NCBI RefSeq assembly: GCF_014697125.1
Contig: NZ_JACJRG010000030.1
Span: forward strand, 1-64,000
Reading direction: 5' to 3'
Origin: Anabaena minutissima FACHB-250
Lineage (GTDB): Bacteria > Cyanobacteriota > Cyanobacteriia > Cyanobacteriales > Nostocaceae
DNA length: 64,000 nucleotides
A program made the translations under genes and the position numbers. This document shows, in pieces, positions 24,738 to 33,985 of this stretch. Numbering within the stretch: position 1 is the first letter of the stretch; every line of letters starts with the position of its first letter. The notes beneath the pieces are model-generated. The model worked only from the letters and a program-made list of their open reading frames with translations. It did no database searches and was not told the DNA's origin.

Positions 24738-26440
24738 GTTATAGAATGTCTCGCCGCGCCTACGCAGAAACCTACGGCCCCACAGTAGGCGATCGCATCC
24801 GTCTAGCTGATACAGAATTATTTATACAAGTAGAACAAGACTTCACCACCTACGGCGACGAAGTAAAATTTGGCGGCGGTAAAGTCATCCGCGATGGGAT
24901 GGGACAATCCCCTATTTCCAATGCAGATGGTGCAGTAGATTTAGTTATTACCAATGCTTTGATTCTCGATTGGTGGGGAGTAGTCAAAGCAGACATCGGC
25001 ATTAAAGACGGCAAAATATTTAAAATTGGGAAAGCTGGTAATCCATATATTCAAGACAATATCGATATTATTATCGGCCCGGGTACAGAAGCCTTAGCCG
25101 GGGAAGGAATGATTCTCACGGCTGGCGGTATCGATAGCCATATTCATTTTATCTGTCCGCAGCAGATTGAAGTTGCGATCGCCTCCGGTATCACTACCAT
25201 GATTGGCGGTGGTACAGGCCCCGCTACAGGAACTAACGCCACCACCTGCACCCCCGGCCCCTGGAACATTTACCGGATGCTACAAGCGGCTGATGCTTTT
25301 CCCATGAACTTAGGCTTTTTAGGTAAGGGAAATACCAGCCAACCCCAAGGCTTAGTCGAACAAGTTTTAGCTGGTGCAATGGGGTTAAAGCTACATGAAG
25401 ACTGGGGAACTACCCCCGCTACCATTGATACCTGTCTCAGTGTCGCCGATGAATATGATGTGCAAGTGGCGATTCACACCGACACCCTCAACGAAGCCGG
25501 ATTTGTCGAAGATACCATCGCCGCCTTTAAACATCGCGTCATTCACACTTACCACACAGAAGGCGCAGGCGGTGGACACGCACCAGATATCATCAAAGTC
25601 TGCGGTGAACCTAACGTCCTCCCATCTTCCACCAACCCCACCCGTCCCTATACCCTCAACACCTTAGATGAACACCTAGATATGTTGATGGTATGTCATC
25701 ACCTCGACCCCAGTATCCCTGAAGATGTTGCCTTTGCCGAGTCCCGCATCCGCCGGGAAACCATCGCCGCCGAAGATATTCTCCATGATTTAGGCGCGTT
25801 TAGCATGATTGCATCCGATTCTCAAGCAATGGGAAGGGTAGGTGAAGTAATAATTCGCACCTGGCAAACAGCCCACAAAATGAAGGTGCAACGGGGAAGC
25901 CTTTCTGGGGATGGGGAAGCAGATAATCTGCGGGCTAAAAGATATGTTGCGAAATATACTATTAATCCTGCAATTACACATGGTATTGCTGAATATGTCG
26001 GTTCGGTAGAAGCAGGTAAACTTGCAGATTTATGTTTGTGGCGACCAGCATTCTTTGGGGTGAAACCAGAGATAGTCATTAAAGGCGGAATGATTACATG
26101 GTCACAGATGGGAGACGCTAACGCCAGTATTCCCACACCCCAACCTGTGCATATGCGACCGATGTTTGGCAGTTTTGCAGGCGCGAAACACGCCACATCT
26201 TTAACCTTTGTTTCTCAAGCGGCTTTAGCTAGAGAAATTCCTAGCCAGTTGGGTTTAAAGAAATCAGCCGTAGCGGTTTCTGGGACACGTCAATTAACTA
26301 AACAAGATATGAAATTAAATGATGCTTTACCCCGGATAGAAGTAGATCCAGAAACCTATGAAGTCAAAGCCGATGGCGAATTGTTAACCTGTGAACCCGC
26401 CACAGTTTTACCAATGGCGCAAAGATACTTTTTGTTTTAG
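24734..26440 (+). CDS. ureC: Urease subunit alpha (catalytic)
   Basis: This is a complete 568-aa urease alpha subunit. The bi-nickel site ligands are visible: H136 and H138 (DSHIHFICP), carbamylated K219 (GLKLHEDWG), H248 (AIHTDTLNEAG), H274 (HTYHTEGAGGGHAPD) and D362 (IASDSQAMGR). The flap Cys and His are in MVCHHLDPS (321-323). AGGAG lies about 10 nt upstream of the ATG. Its first bases overlap the nuclease gene by 4 bp. Maturation needs UreDEFG, none of which is encoded in this window. Confidence 0.97.
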   Translation: MSYRMSRRAYAETYGPTVGDRIRLADTELFIQVEQDFTTYGDEVKFGGGKVIRDGMGQSPISNADGAVDLVITNALILDWWGVVKADIGIKDGKIFKIGKAGNPYIQDNIDIIIGPGTEALAGEGMILTAGGIDSHIHFICPQQIEVAIASGITTMIGGGTGPATGTNATTCTPGPWNIYRMLQAADAFPMNLGFLGKGNTSQPQGLVEQVLAGAMGLKLHEDWGTTPATIDTCLSVADEYDVQVAIHTDTLNEAGFVEDTIAAFKHRVIHTYHTEGAGGGHAPDIIKVCGEPNVLPSSTNPTRPYTLNTLDEHLDMLMVCHHLDPSIPEDVAFAESRIRRETIAAEDILHDLGAFSMIASDSQAMGRVGEVIIRTWQTAHKMKVQRGSLSGDGEADNLRAKRYVAKYTINPAITHGIAEYVGSVEAGKLADLCLWRPAFFGVKPEIVIKGGMITWSQMGDANASIPTPQPVHMRPMFGSFAGAKHATSLTFVSQAALAREIPSQLGLKKSAVAVSGTRQLTKQDMKLNDALPRIEVDPETYEVKADGELLTCEPATVLPMAQRYFLF

Positions 26441-26451
26441 TCCATGACCTT

Positions 26452-26472
26452 TTTTGAATTTTGAATTTTGAA
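26452..26472. repeat. Heptameric tandem repeat (TTTTGAA x3)
   Basis: Three copies in exact 7-bp register lie 11 bp after the ureC stop and run into the following gene remnant. Confidence 0.9.
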
Positions 26473-26497
26473 TTGGAGCGCAGCGACTGACTGGGTG

Positions 26498-26818
26498 ATG
26501 GTTTTGCCAAGGGAATTGGCATTAGATTTTAAAATGGAAGTCAGAAGTTACGAGGAGGTACAGAGAATGCGGTACGTAACCAGTATTGAACGGCTAGCAA
26601 AAGAAGAAGGGATAGAAGAAGGGATTGTTCAAAATGCCAGAGAAAACGTGATTGAAGTTTTAGAGACACGATTTGGAGAAGTGCCAAACTCTATTGTGGA
26701 AGCCATTAATGAAATTAATGAGCCATCCTTGCTGAAGACACTGCTGAAAAGTGCGATCGCAATTCCATCAACTACAGAATTTCAGCAAGTATTAGATCAT
26801 CTTACTGCTGGAGGATGA
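26498..26818 (+). pseudogene. C-terminal remnant of an Rpn/PD-(D/E)XK transposase-like nuclease
   Basis: About 106 residues: ALDFKMEVRSYEEVQRMRYV, then SIERLAKEEGIEEG and a C-terminal helical region (ENVIEVLETRFGEVP). This is the tail of Rpn-family 'recombination-promoting nuclease' or DUF4351-type proteins common in cyanobacteria. The N-terminal nuclease core, with its catalytic Asp, Glu and Lys, is missing and a 7-bp repeat stands in its place. Whether the remaining frame is expressed is unknown. Confidence 0.7.
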
Positions 26819-26823
26819 AATTA

Positions 26824-27687
26824 TCACATTTTCATACTTAAATCTAACCACTTTGATTGAGTAATCGGCGCACTGCTGGAAATATAGTCAACACCTGTCT
26901 CAGCAACAGCGCGAATAGTTTCTAAAGTCACATTCCCAGAGGCTTCTATTTTTACCCGTTTATCCTGTTGACGAATTAACACCACTGCTTCCCGCATCAT
27001 ATCTAAGGGCATATTATCTAACATAATAATGTCGGCTTGATGCTCCAAAGCGTCTTTCACCTGTGCTAAATTTTCTGTTTCTACTTCTATTGTCAAAGGA
27101 TAGGGAATTTTGGCACGAATCCGGGTTATCGCTGCTGCAATTCCCCCAGCCGCCGCAATATGGTTATCTTTAATCATCACTGCATCGTCTAACCCCATGC
27201 GGTGATTAATTGCACCACCCACAGCAGTTGCGTACTTTTCTAACAGTCTCAATCCGGGTGTGGTTTTGCGCGTATCTACCAACTGTGCAGGTAAATCGGC
27301 AATTTGTTTTACATATTGATTCGTTAAGGTAGCAATTCCACTCAAGCGCATCCCTAAGTTCAACGCCACCCGTTCCCCCATCAGCAACGCATCCAATGAA
27401 CCGTGAATTTCCGCTACTAGTTGTCCTGGTTCACAGAATGCACCTTCATCAGCAGCCACTACAAAATTAACTTTCTCATTCAATAGCTGAAATACCCTAG
27501 CTGCTACAGGTAAACCAGCAATTATTCCTGGTGCTTTTGCTATCCATTTAGCCTTACCTGGAGTGACATCTGCGGCTAATAGACTATTTGTAGTGCGATC
27601 GCCTCTACCAATATCTTCTAATAACCAGCTTTGTAATAGCTGGTCTAACACAATAAATGGGGGTAGCATAGCAGTTAAATGGTTCAT
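26824..27687 (-). CDS. nadC: Nicotinate-nucleotide pyrophosphorylase (quinolinate phosphoribosyltransferase)
   Basis: This is a 287-aa NadC, which converts quinolinate and PRPP to nicotinate mononucleotide, CO2 and PPi in de novo NAD synthesis. Family motifs: LLEDIGRGDRTTNSLL, VDTRKTTPGLRLLEKYA (PRPP/quinolinate-binding region), GGAINHRMGLDDAVMIKDNH, IEVETENL and IMLDNMPLDMMREAV, ending ISSSAPITQS. Start and length are standard. The gene is monocistronic and convergent with the Rpn remnant. Confidence 0.95.
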   Translation of the reverse strand: MNHLTAMLPPFIVLDQLLQSWLLEDIGRGDRTTNSLLAADVTPGKAKWIAKAPGIIAGLPVAARVFQLLNEKVNFVVAADEGAFCEPGQLVAEIHGSLDALLMGERVALNLGMRLSGIATLTNQYVKQIADLPAQLVDTRKTTPGLRLLEKYATAVGGAINHRMGLDDAVMIKDNHIAAAGGIAAAITRIRAKIPYPLTIEVETENLAQVKDALEHQADIIMLDNMPLDMMREAVVLIRQQDKRVKIEASGNVTLETIRAVAETGVDYISSSAPITQSKWLDLSMKM

Positions 27688-27857
27688 GTAGGGGACTGGG
27701 GACGGGTAAAATGGGGTCTAACTTGGTAGTCAAGTTTACCTTACAAGAAATTATTATTATCTTTACAAAAAAATCTTGTTACCAAAACTGTTACGAGCGT
27801 GTCATCACTAGTCAGTTACTCTATCATGATATTTAGTTAAGCTCCTCACACCACACT

Positions 27858-27900
27858 AAAAACCGTAAAACTATATGACATTATAGTTTTGCGGTTTTTT
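27858..27900. terminator. Strong bidirectional terminator hairpin
   Basis: AAAAACCGTAAAACTATA (27858-27875) pairs with TATAGTTTTGCGGTTTTT with one wobble and a 6-nt loop, and has a T-run on both strands. It lies about 90 bp beyond the 3' end of the spondin/PEP-CTERM gene, which it would terminate in the minus direction. Confidence 0.85.
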
Positions 27901-27911
27901 ATCACAAATCT

Positions 27912-27944
27912 AGAACCCCACTTTTTCAAAGAAAGTGGGGTTCT
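27912..27944. repeat. 33-bp hairpin repeat (copy 3)
   Basis: AGAACCCCACTTT (27912-27924) pairs perfectly with AAAGTGGGGTTCT (27932-27944). Length and AGA...TCT ends equal those of the hairpins at 132-164 and 3290-3322. The 302-bp gap between nadC and the next gene otherwise contains only the terminator above and AT-rich sequence. Confidence 0.75.
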
Positions 27945-27989
27945 GTATAGCTCAATACGGTTCATTTAAGCAAAAAAATGAGATAAAAA

Positions 27990-28868
27990 TCAGAGCATTC
28001 GTTTAACTCTATCTGTTTCCTCAATTCCTAAACTGAATTGCTTACGAAAACGATACCCCATCCATAACAAACCGCCAGTAATTAACAACCCAGCCGTATT
28101 ACCTGGTTCTGGCACTTGTTCAATTTTAATCCGCGCTACTTGGTAGCCTGAAGTTGTAAAGTCTGCGTTAGGAAAGGCGGATAAGATATTTCCACCAGGA
28201 ATAAAGCCAGGATGTAGACGAACTACGCCATTTTCTGTCACCCCAGTGTTAGGTGTTGTTTGTCCGAGAAGTGCAGTATTACCAGGAATTTCATCGTTGA
28301 CTTCCGTCCCTGCATCCCAAATATTGTTACCAGAAACTATAAAATCAGCACCGATAAATTTGCCTGCATCGTCAAAAATTTTGAAAGTTAGTGGATTACC
28401 ATTGGCAATAAAGGCATCATTGCTAGGAACAATCATGGCAGCATAACTAAAGTAGTGACTGCTAGCCAGACTACTATCAACCTCAAATATTCTCGAAGCG
28501 ATCGCACCTGGAGGAATAACAGGCGGTGAGGTAGGACTGATACCTGGCCCGAAGATTGTCCCCTCAACTAGTCCAGTACCACTAGCTAAAAATTGATTGG
28601 CTATTGGTGCTGTACTCCCATCCTCGGCTAACCGTTCGAGACTGCTAGAAGCAACCTCACCAGAATTAAAAATATCGAAGTTACCGTCATGAAAGCCTAC
28701 CCATAATGGCGTGACGACAACGCCCTGTTGTGGTGCTAAATTCTCAACAGTGACTTTTAATGTGCCGGCTGTTGCTGCTGATGTCATAGTTAAAGCTGAG
28801 AATACACCAAAGGCCATAGTGACAATGCTTTGATGGTTCAAAAAAGCAGCAAGATGCTGATTATTCAT
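27990..28868 (-). CDS. Exported spondin-domain protein with PEP-CTERM anchor
   Basis: This is a 292-aa protein. The N-terminal signal segment covers residues about 15-35 (AFGVFSALTMTSAATAG). A spondin-like domain covers about 36-250: TLKVTVENLAPQQGVVVTPL, VGFHDGNFDIFN, SYAAMIVPSNDAFIAN and IWDAGTEVND. The C-terminal sorting signal is VPEPGNTAGLL followed by a hydrophobic helix and a basic stop (YRFRKQ). PEP-CTERM proteins are processed by exosortase and displayed or released at the cell surface. Spondin domains in bacteria have no established function. Confidence 0.85.
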   Translation of the reverse strand: MNNQHLAAFLNHQSIVTMAFGVFSALTMTSAATAGTLKVTVENLAPQQGVVVTPLWVGFHDGNFDIFNSGEVASSSLERLAEDGSTAPIANQFLASGTGLVEGTIFGPGISPTSPPVIPPGAIASRIFEVDSSLASSHYFSYAAMIVPSNDAFIANGNPLTFKIFDDAGKFIGADFIVSGNNIWDAGTEVNDEIPGNTALLGQTTPNTGVTENGVVRLHPGFIPGGNILSAFPNADFTTSGYQVARIKIEQVPEPGNTAGLLITGGLLWMGYRFRKQFSLGIEETDRVKRML

Positions 28869-29172
28869 GATTTCCTTGTAATAATCTTGTGTTAGTGCAG
28901 AGTTAATCCAAAAATTGCCAAAATTCTCTTCAATAAAAGGAAAATTTGGTTGCCAAGTTACGGCTTCATTTACTCATGGCAAGATGAGTTCTAGCTGAGA
29001 AACTTCTGAGAATTGGCTAGGTAAGCTTGATTTCACCAACATCAACGTCAATAATACAAGTGCGATCCGCTACCCCCCGCCTTTTGCTGACGGCGATCGC
29101 CTTTTACCTTCCTAGTTGCGCTAAATTGACGAATAATGAGTGTGCATCTAGCTTCAACTGGGAGGAAAAATC
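28869..29172. other. 304-bp divergent intergenic region
   Basis: This region lies between the minus-strand PEP-CTERM gene and a plus-strand oxidoreductase gene and should hold both promoters. It contains one HIP1-related site (GGCGATCGCC near 29094) and a GGAGGA ribosome binding site at 29161-29166, 6 nt before GTG 29173. No RNA or other repeat was recognised. Confidence 0.6.
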
Positions 29173-30177
29173 GTGAAAGCAGTTTTAATGACAGCACCAG
29201 GTAGTCCAGAGGTTTTGCAATTACAGGAAGTGCCAAAACCTACTGCATTAGGTAGTACAGAATTATTAGTCCGCTTGGTAGCTGCTGGAATTAACCCCAT
29301 TGACACTAAACTACGACAACGAGGCACTTTTTACCCCGATCAAATGCCTGCCATTTTAGGATGTGATGGTGCAGGTGTAGTGGAAGCAGTAGGCGACGGA
29401 GTACAAAGGTTTCGTCCAGGTGATGCAGTCTATTTCTGCAACGGTGGCTTAGGCGGACATCAAGGTAATTATGCTGAGTACACTATTATAGATGAACGCT
29501 TTGCAGCCCATAAACCAGAGTCCTTAACCTTTGCTGAAGCCGCCGCCGCGCCTCTAGTTTTAATCACCGCTTGGGAAGCTTTATATGAACGGGGAAGATT
29601 AGAACCTGGAGATAAAGTTTTAATTCATGCAGGTGCTGGTGGAGTTGGCCATGTAGCGATTCAACTGGCAAAACTCAAAGGCGCGACTGTCTCCACTACT
29701 GTTAGTTCTGAAGAAAAGGCGCGTTTTGTCAGAGAACTTGGTGCTGATCATGTAATTTTCTATAAACAAACAGATTTTGCCCAAGCTGTCTTAGATTGGA
29801 GTAACGGCGAAGGTGTAGATTTAGCTTTTGATACCGTCGGCGGTGAAACTTTTCCTCAAACCTTCCCGGCGGTACGAATATATGGCGATATCGTCACCAT
29901 TCTCGAACCCAAAGCCAATACTGTTTGGAGAAGTGCCAGAAATCGCAACCTCCGCGTTAGTTTTGAGTTAATGCTGACACCAATGTTACTTGGCTTAGTA
30001 GAAGCACAACAGCACCACGCGGAAATTTTGGCAGAGTGCGCCGACTGGATTGATCAAGGTAAATTAAAAATTCATGTCAGCCACAAGTTTCCTTTAGAAG
30101 CAGCTGCTCAAGCTCATCATTTACTTGAAGAGGGTGGAATTGTGGGTAAAATTGTTCTGCTGATCAGCAATGATTGA
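29173..30177 (+). CDS. Zinc-independent quinone oxidoreductase / MDR alcohol dehydrogenase-like
   Basis: This is a 334-aa member of the medium-chain dehydrogenase/reductase family. The GroES-like N-terminal domain contains AAGINPIDTKLRQRGTF and GCDGAGVVEAVGDGV. The Rossmann domain has HAGAGGVGHVAIQLAKLKGA and FDTVGGE. The structural zinc Cys cluster is missing, as in zeta-crystallin-type quinone oxidoreductases using NADPH. Start GTG 29173 has a GGAGGA ribosome binding site at good spacing; the next ATG, at 29188, would cut off the first strand. The substrate is unknown. Confidence 0.9.
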   Translation: MKAVLMTAPGSPEVLQLQEVPKPTALGSTELLVRLVAAGINPIDTKLRQRGTFYPDQMPAILGCDGAGVVEAVGDGVQRFRPGDAVYFCNGGLGGHQGNYAEYTIIDERFAAHKPESLTFAEAAAAPLVLITAWEALYERGRLEPGDKVLIHAGAGGVGHVAIQLAKLKGATVSTTVSSEEKARFVRELGADHVIFYKQTDFAQAVLDWSNGEGVDLAFDTVGGETFPQTFPAVRIYGDIVTILEPKANTVWRSARNRNLRVSFELMLTPMLLGLVEAQQHHAEILAECADWIDQGKLKIHVSHKFPLEAAAQAHHLLEEGGIVGKIVLLISND

Positions 30178-30227
30178 AGAAGGGAGTGGCAAATGGGAAA
30201 GGGAGACAAGGCCGCTGGGAAAGAACC

Positions 30228-30248
30228 AATGACTAATGACTAATGACT
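30228..30248. repeat. Heptameric tandem repeat (AATGACT x3)
   Basis: Three exact copies, the last containing a spurious ATG in frame with the next gene (30236). The array marks the leader of the pentapeptide protein gene. Confidence 0.9.
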
Positions 30249-30256
30249 CATACCCA

Positions 30257-32449
30257 ATGTCCCATTCCCTATGGTGGAGACAAGCTACTTTACTAATTAT
30301 TTTATGTGCGTTGTTAGTATTATTAATTCCCCTACCCGCGTGGGCAGCATCAACACAACTAGAACGCACACCATTAACTTTAGAATTGTTGCAAGAACGA
30401 CTACATAATCCTACTCTCCGAGAAGGTAATTTAACTGTAGACTTGCGACAGATGGTAATTGATTTGCGTCCTGAAAATGCTAGTTTTCGTGACGCTTTTT
30501 ATCAATTGCTGCGAAAAGAACTGCAAAAAACAGGAGCAAAACCTTTAGGCTTAGACTTGAGCTATTCTCTAGTTCAAGGTGATTTTATTGGCAGTGATTT
30601 GGGTTTAAGAACGCCTTTATACGCCCAAGCCATTGCTCCCATTTTTACTGCCACTGAGCAAGCACAATTAGAACAGTTACGTTTAGTTTGCTTGCAATCT
30701 TTAACGGTGACTTTGATCAACTCTAAAGATTGTCGTTCACTTTTAGATACTCAATCAACAGCGTCTAGCGAAGTGACAGTTTTTCGTGGTGCTTTGACAT
30801 TCACTCAAACTCGTTTCAATGGAGAAGTGAGATTTCCTAATACATTTTTTCTCCAATCTGTAGATGCTCAAAATGCTGTTTTTCTGCAAATTGCTAACTG
30901 GAGTGAAACTAGATTTAGTCGCCTTGTAAGTTTTTATAATTCCAGTTTCCGCAAAACGAGTGATTTTCGCAGTAGTATTTTTTTTGATAAAACTAATTTT
31001 AAACAAACCCAGTTTCTCGAAAATGCTGATTTTCAAGGGAGCTTTTTTGATAAAAATGCCAATTTCAATCAAGCTATTTTTAAACAATTAGCTAAATTTA
31101 ATAATATTCAATGGCAAGAGAATGCTGATTTTTCTGATGCGAAATTTATAAATCAAGCCCAGTTTACTAAATCAAGTTTTAATCAGTTTCTATTTTTAAA
31201 AGAGGCAACTTTTGAGCAAGCTGTCATATTTCGAGAGGTGCTGTTTAATCAACCTGTAGATTTGCAGAATGCTAGTATTCTCAACCAAGCTGATTTTAGT
31301 GATGCCCTATTTACCAAGGAAGCATTTTTAAATGTCCCTGGGATTACGTTTAATTCTAATCAAGCAAAAATATTAGGTAATCCTGGGCAGATTGGGAAAA
31401 TGTTTAGTGTCCCCACTTTACAAGGAAATCAAAATGTTTTGCGAAATTTGGGACAGAATTTCCGTCAACAACAGCAAGTAACTGATGCTAACCAAATAGA
31501 GTATACCAAACAACAATTAAGACTACAAGAATTAAGCCATGAGTTATTAGGGATTAATATTAATAATGCACCTGTGGCAAGTTTGATCAGACTGGGTTTT
31601 TCTCACATTCAAGCAGAAGCGATCGCCCAACGCCGAATCATTAAACAATTTCGCAACACCAACGAACTATTAACCTTAGTAGATATCGATTTAGCCACCT
31701 ACAACCAACTCAGCGATCGCCTGATAGTTTCCGAACCCCTGGCTATTGGTAGTTGGTTGCTAGAAGCTTGGGCTTGGTTAGCATTGAGTGTATTGTTACT
31801 CTTAAGCGGTTATGGGACAAACTTCTGGCTAGTCTTTGGTGTGGGGGGAGTGGCGATCGCTTATTTTGGCGTACTATTTTGGCTAGTAGATCGCTTTCGT
31901 CGTCTGCATCCCGTCCCCATCATTCCCACCTACTACGAAACTGTTGCCATCTTTATTAGTTTTAGCGGGTTAACATTCTTGAGCTTATTAGCCATTTTCC
32001 GCAATGCTGCCCAACCTTGGCTCACTCTGGGATGCCTGAGTATAATTATTATCCCCATACCCTTAATTTTACTGATCCGCCTCTATCAACAAGGACGCTA
32101 TCACGACTTAATGAATGTTTCGTACTTAAGCGAAGACGGAACATTTCGACAGTTGCGATTATTAATTGGACGTTTACCCGTGATTCCCAGAAATCAAGTA
32201 TTTCGGGAACGATATATGCCCCTATTATGCGATCGCCGTTGGAATTGGCTGAACTACTATGACTTTAGCCTCAACAATCTAGTCAAGTTAGGGTTTAACG
32301 ACATTCGCCTTAGAGATGAACAACTACCGGGAATAATTTCTACCCTAGCTTGGTATCAATGGAGTTTAGGGGTACTCTATATCACCCTAGTTTTATGGAC
32401 ACTCTCCCGCACTATTCCCGGCTTGAACTTATTGATTTATCTCAAATAA
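30257..32449 (+). CDS. Large pentapeptide-repeat / helix-hairpin-helix membrane protein
   Basis: This is a protein of about 730 aa. Signal peptide 1-30 (LLIILCALLVLLIPLPAWAA). Residues about 165-370 are pentapeptide-type repeats rich in F, N and A (FKQTQFLENADFQGSFFDKN), probably a beta-helix. Residues about 425-490 contain a helix-hairpin-helix-like motif (INNAPVASLIRLGFSHIQAE). Hydrophobic segments follow at about 500-520, 527-545, 560-580, 590-612 and near the C-terminus. I start at ATG 30257 because ATG 30236 lies inside the heptamer array and would delay the signal peptide. Function unknown. Confidence 0.8.
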   Translation: MSHSLWWRQATLLIILCALLVLLIPLPAWAASTQLERTPLTLELLQERLHNPTLREGNLTVDLRQMVIDLRPENASFRDAFYQLLRKELQKTGAKPLGLDLSYSLVQGDFIGSDLGLRTPLYAQAIAPIFTATEQAQLEQLRLVCLQSLTVTLINSKDCRSLLDTQSTASSEVTVFRGALTFTQTRFNGEVRFPNTFFLQSVDAQNAVFLQIANWSETRFSRLVSFYNSSFRKTSDFRSSIFFDKTNFKQTQFLENADFQGSFFDKNANFNQAIFKQLAKFNNIQWQENADFSDAKFINQAQFTKSSFNQFLFLKEATFEQAVIFREVLFNQPVDLQNASILNQADFSDALFTKEAFLNVPGITFNSNQAKILGNPGQIGKMFSVPTLQGNQNVLRNLGQNFRQQQQVTDANQIEYTKQQLRLQELSHELLGININNAPVASLIRLGFSHIQAEAIAQRRIIKQFRNTNELLTLVDIDLATYNQLSDRLIVSEPLAIGSWLLEAWAWLALSVLLLLSGYGTNFWLVFGVGGVAIAYFGVLFWLVDRFRRLHPVPIIPTYYETVAIFISFSGLTFLSLLAIFRNAAQPWLTLGCLSIIIIPIPLILLIRLYQQGRYHDLMNVSYLSEDGTFRQLRLLIGRLPVIPRNQVFRERYMPLLCDRRWNWLNYYDFSLNNLVKLGFNDIRLRDEQLPGIISTLAWYQWSLGVLYITLVLWTLSRTIPGLNLLIYLK

Positions 32450-32656
32450 TCTCCAGATTCTAGGACTGATGCACTGGCAATAACGGTAAGGGTTTAGGGA
32501 TGAATTACTGTGCTAATTGCATAAATTCCTCAAGTGCCTCTGATAAATTAACGAAGTTTCAAATCAGGCAAACCCTCACACTAATTCTCTCAAAAATATG
32601 ACGAATTAGTATAAATGCTACCGCCAAATGATATTTTTTAAACTCAGGTAGTAAAA

Positions 32657-33976
32657 ATGAAATCCCAACTCATGTTTAAATCTCTGAATCGGGGAACTAC
32701 TGCTCTCATAATCATTTCTGCTGTAGCAACTGGTGCTATTACCACTTACTCTGTCCTCAGTTTGCAGTCAGCAAGTTCTAGATCAACATCAACTACTGTC
32801 AATACAAAGATTAATGATATTGGTGCTATTGCTGCTACGGGGTATTTAGAACCTCAAGATAAAGTAATTACAATATCTGCACCTGCTTTCCAAGAAGGGG
32901 CAAGAGTTACGGAACTTTTGGTGAAACGAGGGGATAAAGTTAAGTCTGGCCAAGTCATTGCGATTTTAGATAGTCGCGATCGCCTGCAAGCATCTCTCAG
33001 ACAAGCACAAGTGCAGGTGAAAGTTGCCCAGGCTCGTCTACAGCAAGTCAAAGCTGGTGCGAAAAGGGGTGAGATAACGGCTCAAGATGCCAGATTTGAA
33101 GGCACACAGGCCGAGTTAAAAGGACAAATTGCTACCCAAAGGGCAACTATTGCCAGCTTAAAGGCTAAGTTACAAGGGGAAAAAATTGCTCAAGAAGCAA
33201 CGATTGAGCGCATTAAAGCTGAGTTGCGAAATTCCCAAACTGATTGTGAACGCTATCAGAGTTTATATCAAGATGGGGCGGTAGCAGCTCAACAGCGTGA
33301 TAGTTTTTGTCTCCAGCAGGATACTACTCAAGAACGCCTGAAGGAAGCACAAGCCAATCTCAGCCGCATTGTGAGTTCCTATCAAGAAGATATTGAAGAA
33401 GCAACAGCTAACCTCCGTCGCACAGTAGCCACGAATCAAAAGCAGATTAAAGAAGCAGAAGCAACTCTGGACTCTATTGCAGAAGTTCGTCCTGTGGATG
33501 TGCAACTAGCACAAATGGAAGTCGCAGCTACACAAGCTACTGTGCAACGAGCTAGAGCAGATTTAGAGTTAGCTTATGTGCGATCGCCTAGAGATGGTCA
33601 AATTCTCCAAATTCATAGCTGGCCTGGTGAATTAATTGGCAATCAGGGAATTGTTGACTTAGGAAACACTGACCAAATGTATATCACAGCAGAAGTCTAT
33701 GAAACCGACATCACTAAGGTCAATATAGGTCAAATAGCCACAATTAAGGGTGATAGAGTCATCGGTGAGCTACAAGGAACAGTAGATGAAATCGGGTTGC
33801 AAATTGGCAAAAAAGATGCACTCGGTACTGACCCAGTTGCCGATGCAGATGCCAGAGTAGTTGAAGTGAAAATTCGTCTTGACGCAGAAGCTAGTCAGCG
33901 AGTTGCCGGATTAACTAATTTGCAGGTAAAAGTGGTAATAAACACATCCAATTCTCCAGAAAGCACTAGCAATTAG
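32657..33976 (+). CDS. devB: DevB-type membrane fusion protein (HlyD family)
   Basis: This is a 439-aa periplasmic adaptor. One N-terminal TM helix covers about 13-33. A lipoyl-like half follows (ATGYLEPQDKVITISAPAFQ, then VKRGDKVKSGQVIAILDSRD). A long alpha-hairpin with heptads spans about 105-270 (RLQQVKAGAKRGEI, ERLKEAQANLSRIV). The returning half is YVRSPRDGQILQIHSWPGE. DevB works with DevC, DevA and TolC to export glycolipids through the heterocyst envelope. Nostoc has several DevBCA paralogues, so this copy need not be the heterocyst one. devC follows after 9 bp. Confidence 0.85.
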   Translation: MKSQLMFKSLNRGTTALIIISAVATGAITTYSVLSLQSASSRSTSTTVNTKINDIGAIAATGYLEPQDKVITISAPAFQEGARVTELLVKRGDKVKSGQVIAILDSRDRLQASLRQAQVQVKVAQARLQQVKAGAKRGEITAQDARFEGTQAELKGQIATQRATIASLKAKLQGEKIAQEATIERIKAELRNSQTDCERYQSLYQDGAVAAQQRDSFCLQQDTTQERLKEAQANLSRIVSSYQEDIEEATANLRRTVATNQKQIKEAEATLDSIAEVRPVDVQLAQMEVAATQATVQRARADLELAYVRSPRDGQILQIHSWPGELIGNQGIVDLGNTDQMYITAEVYETDITKVNIGQIATIKGDRVIGELQGTVDEIGLQIGKKDALGTDPVADADARVVEVKIRLDAEASQRVAGLTNLQVKVVINTSNSPESTSN

Positions 33977-33985
33977 CAGGAAAAT

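Noticed and set aside
32609..32621. A possible NtcA site upstream of devB
   Set aside because: The sequence is GTA-N7-TAC; NtcA sites need eight bases between the half-sites.
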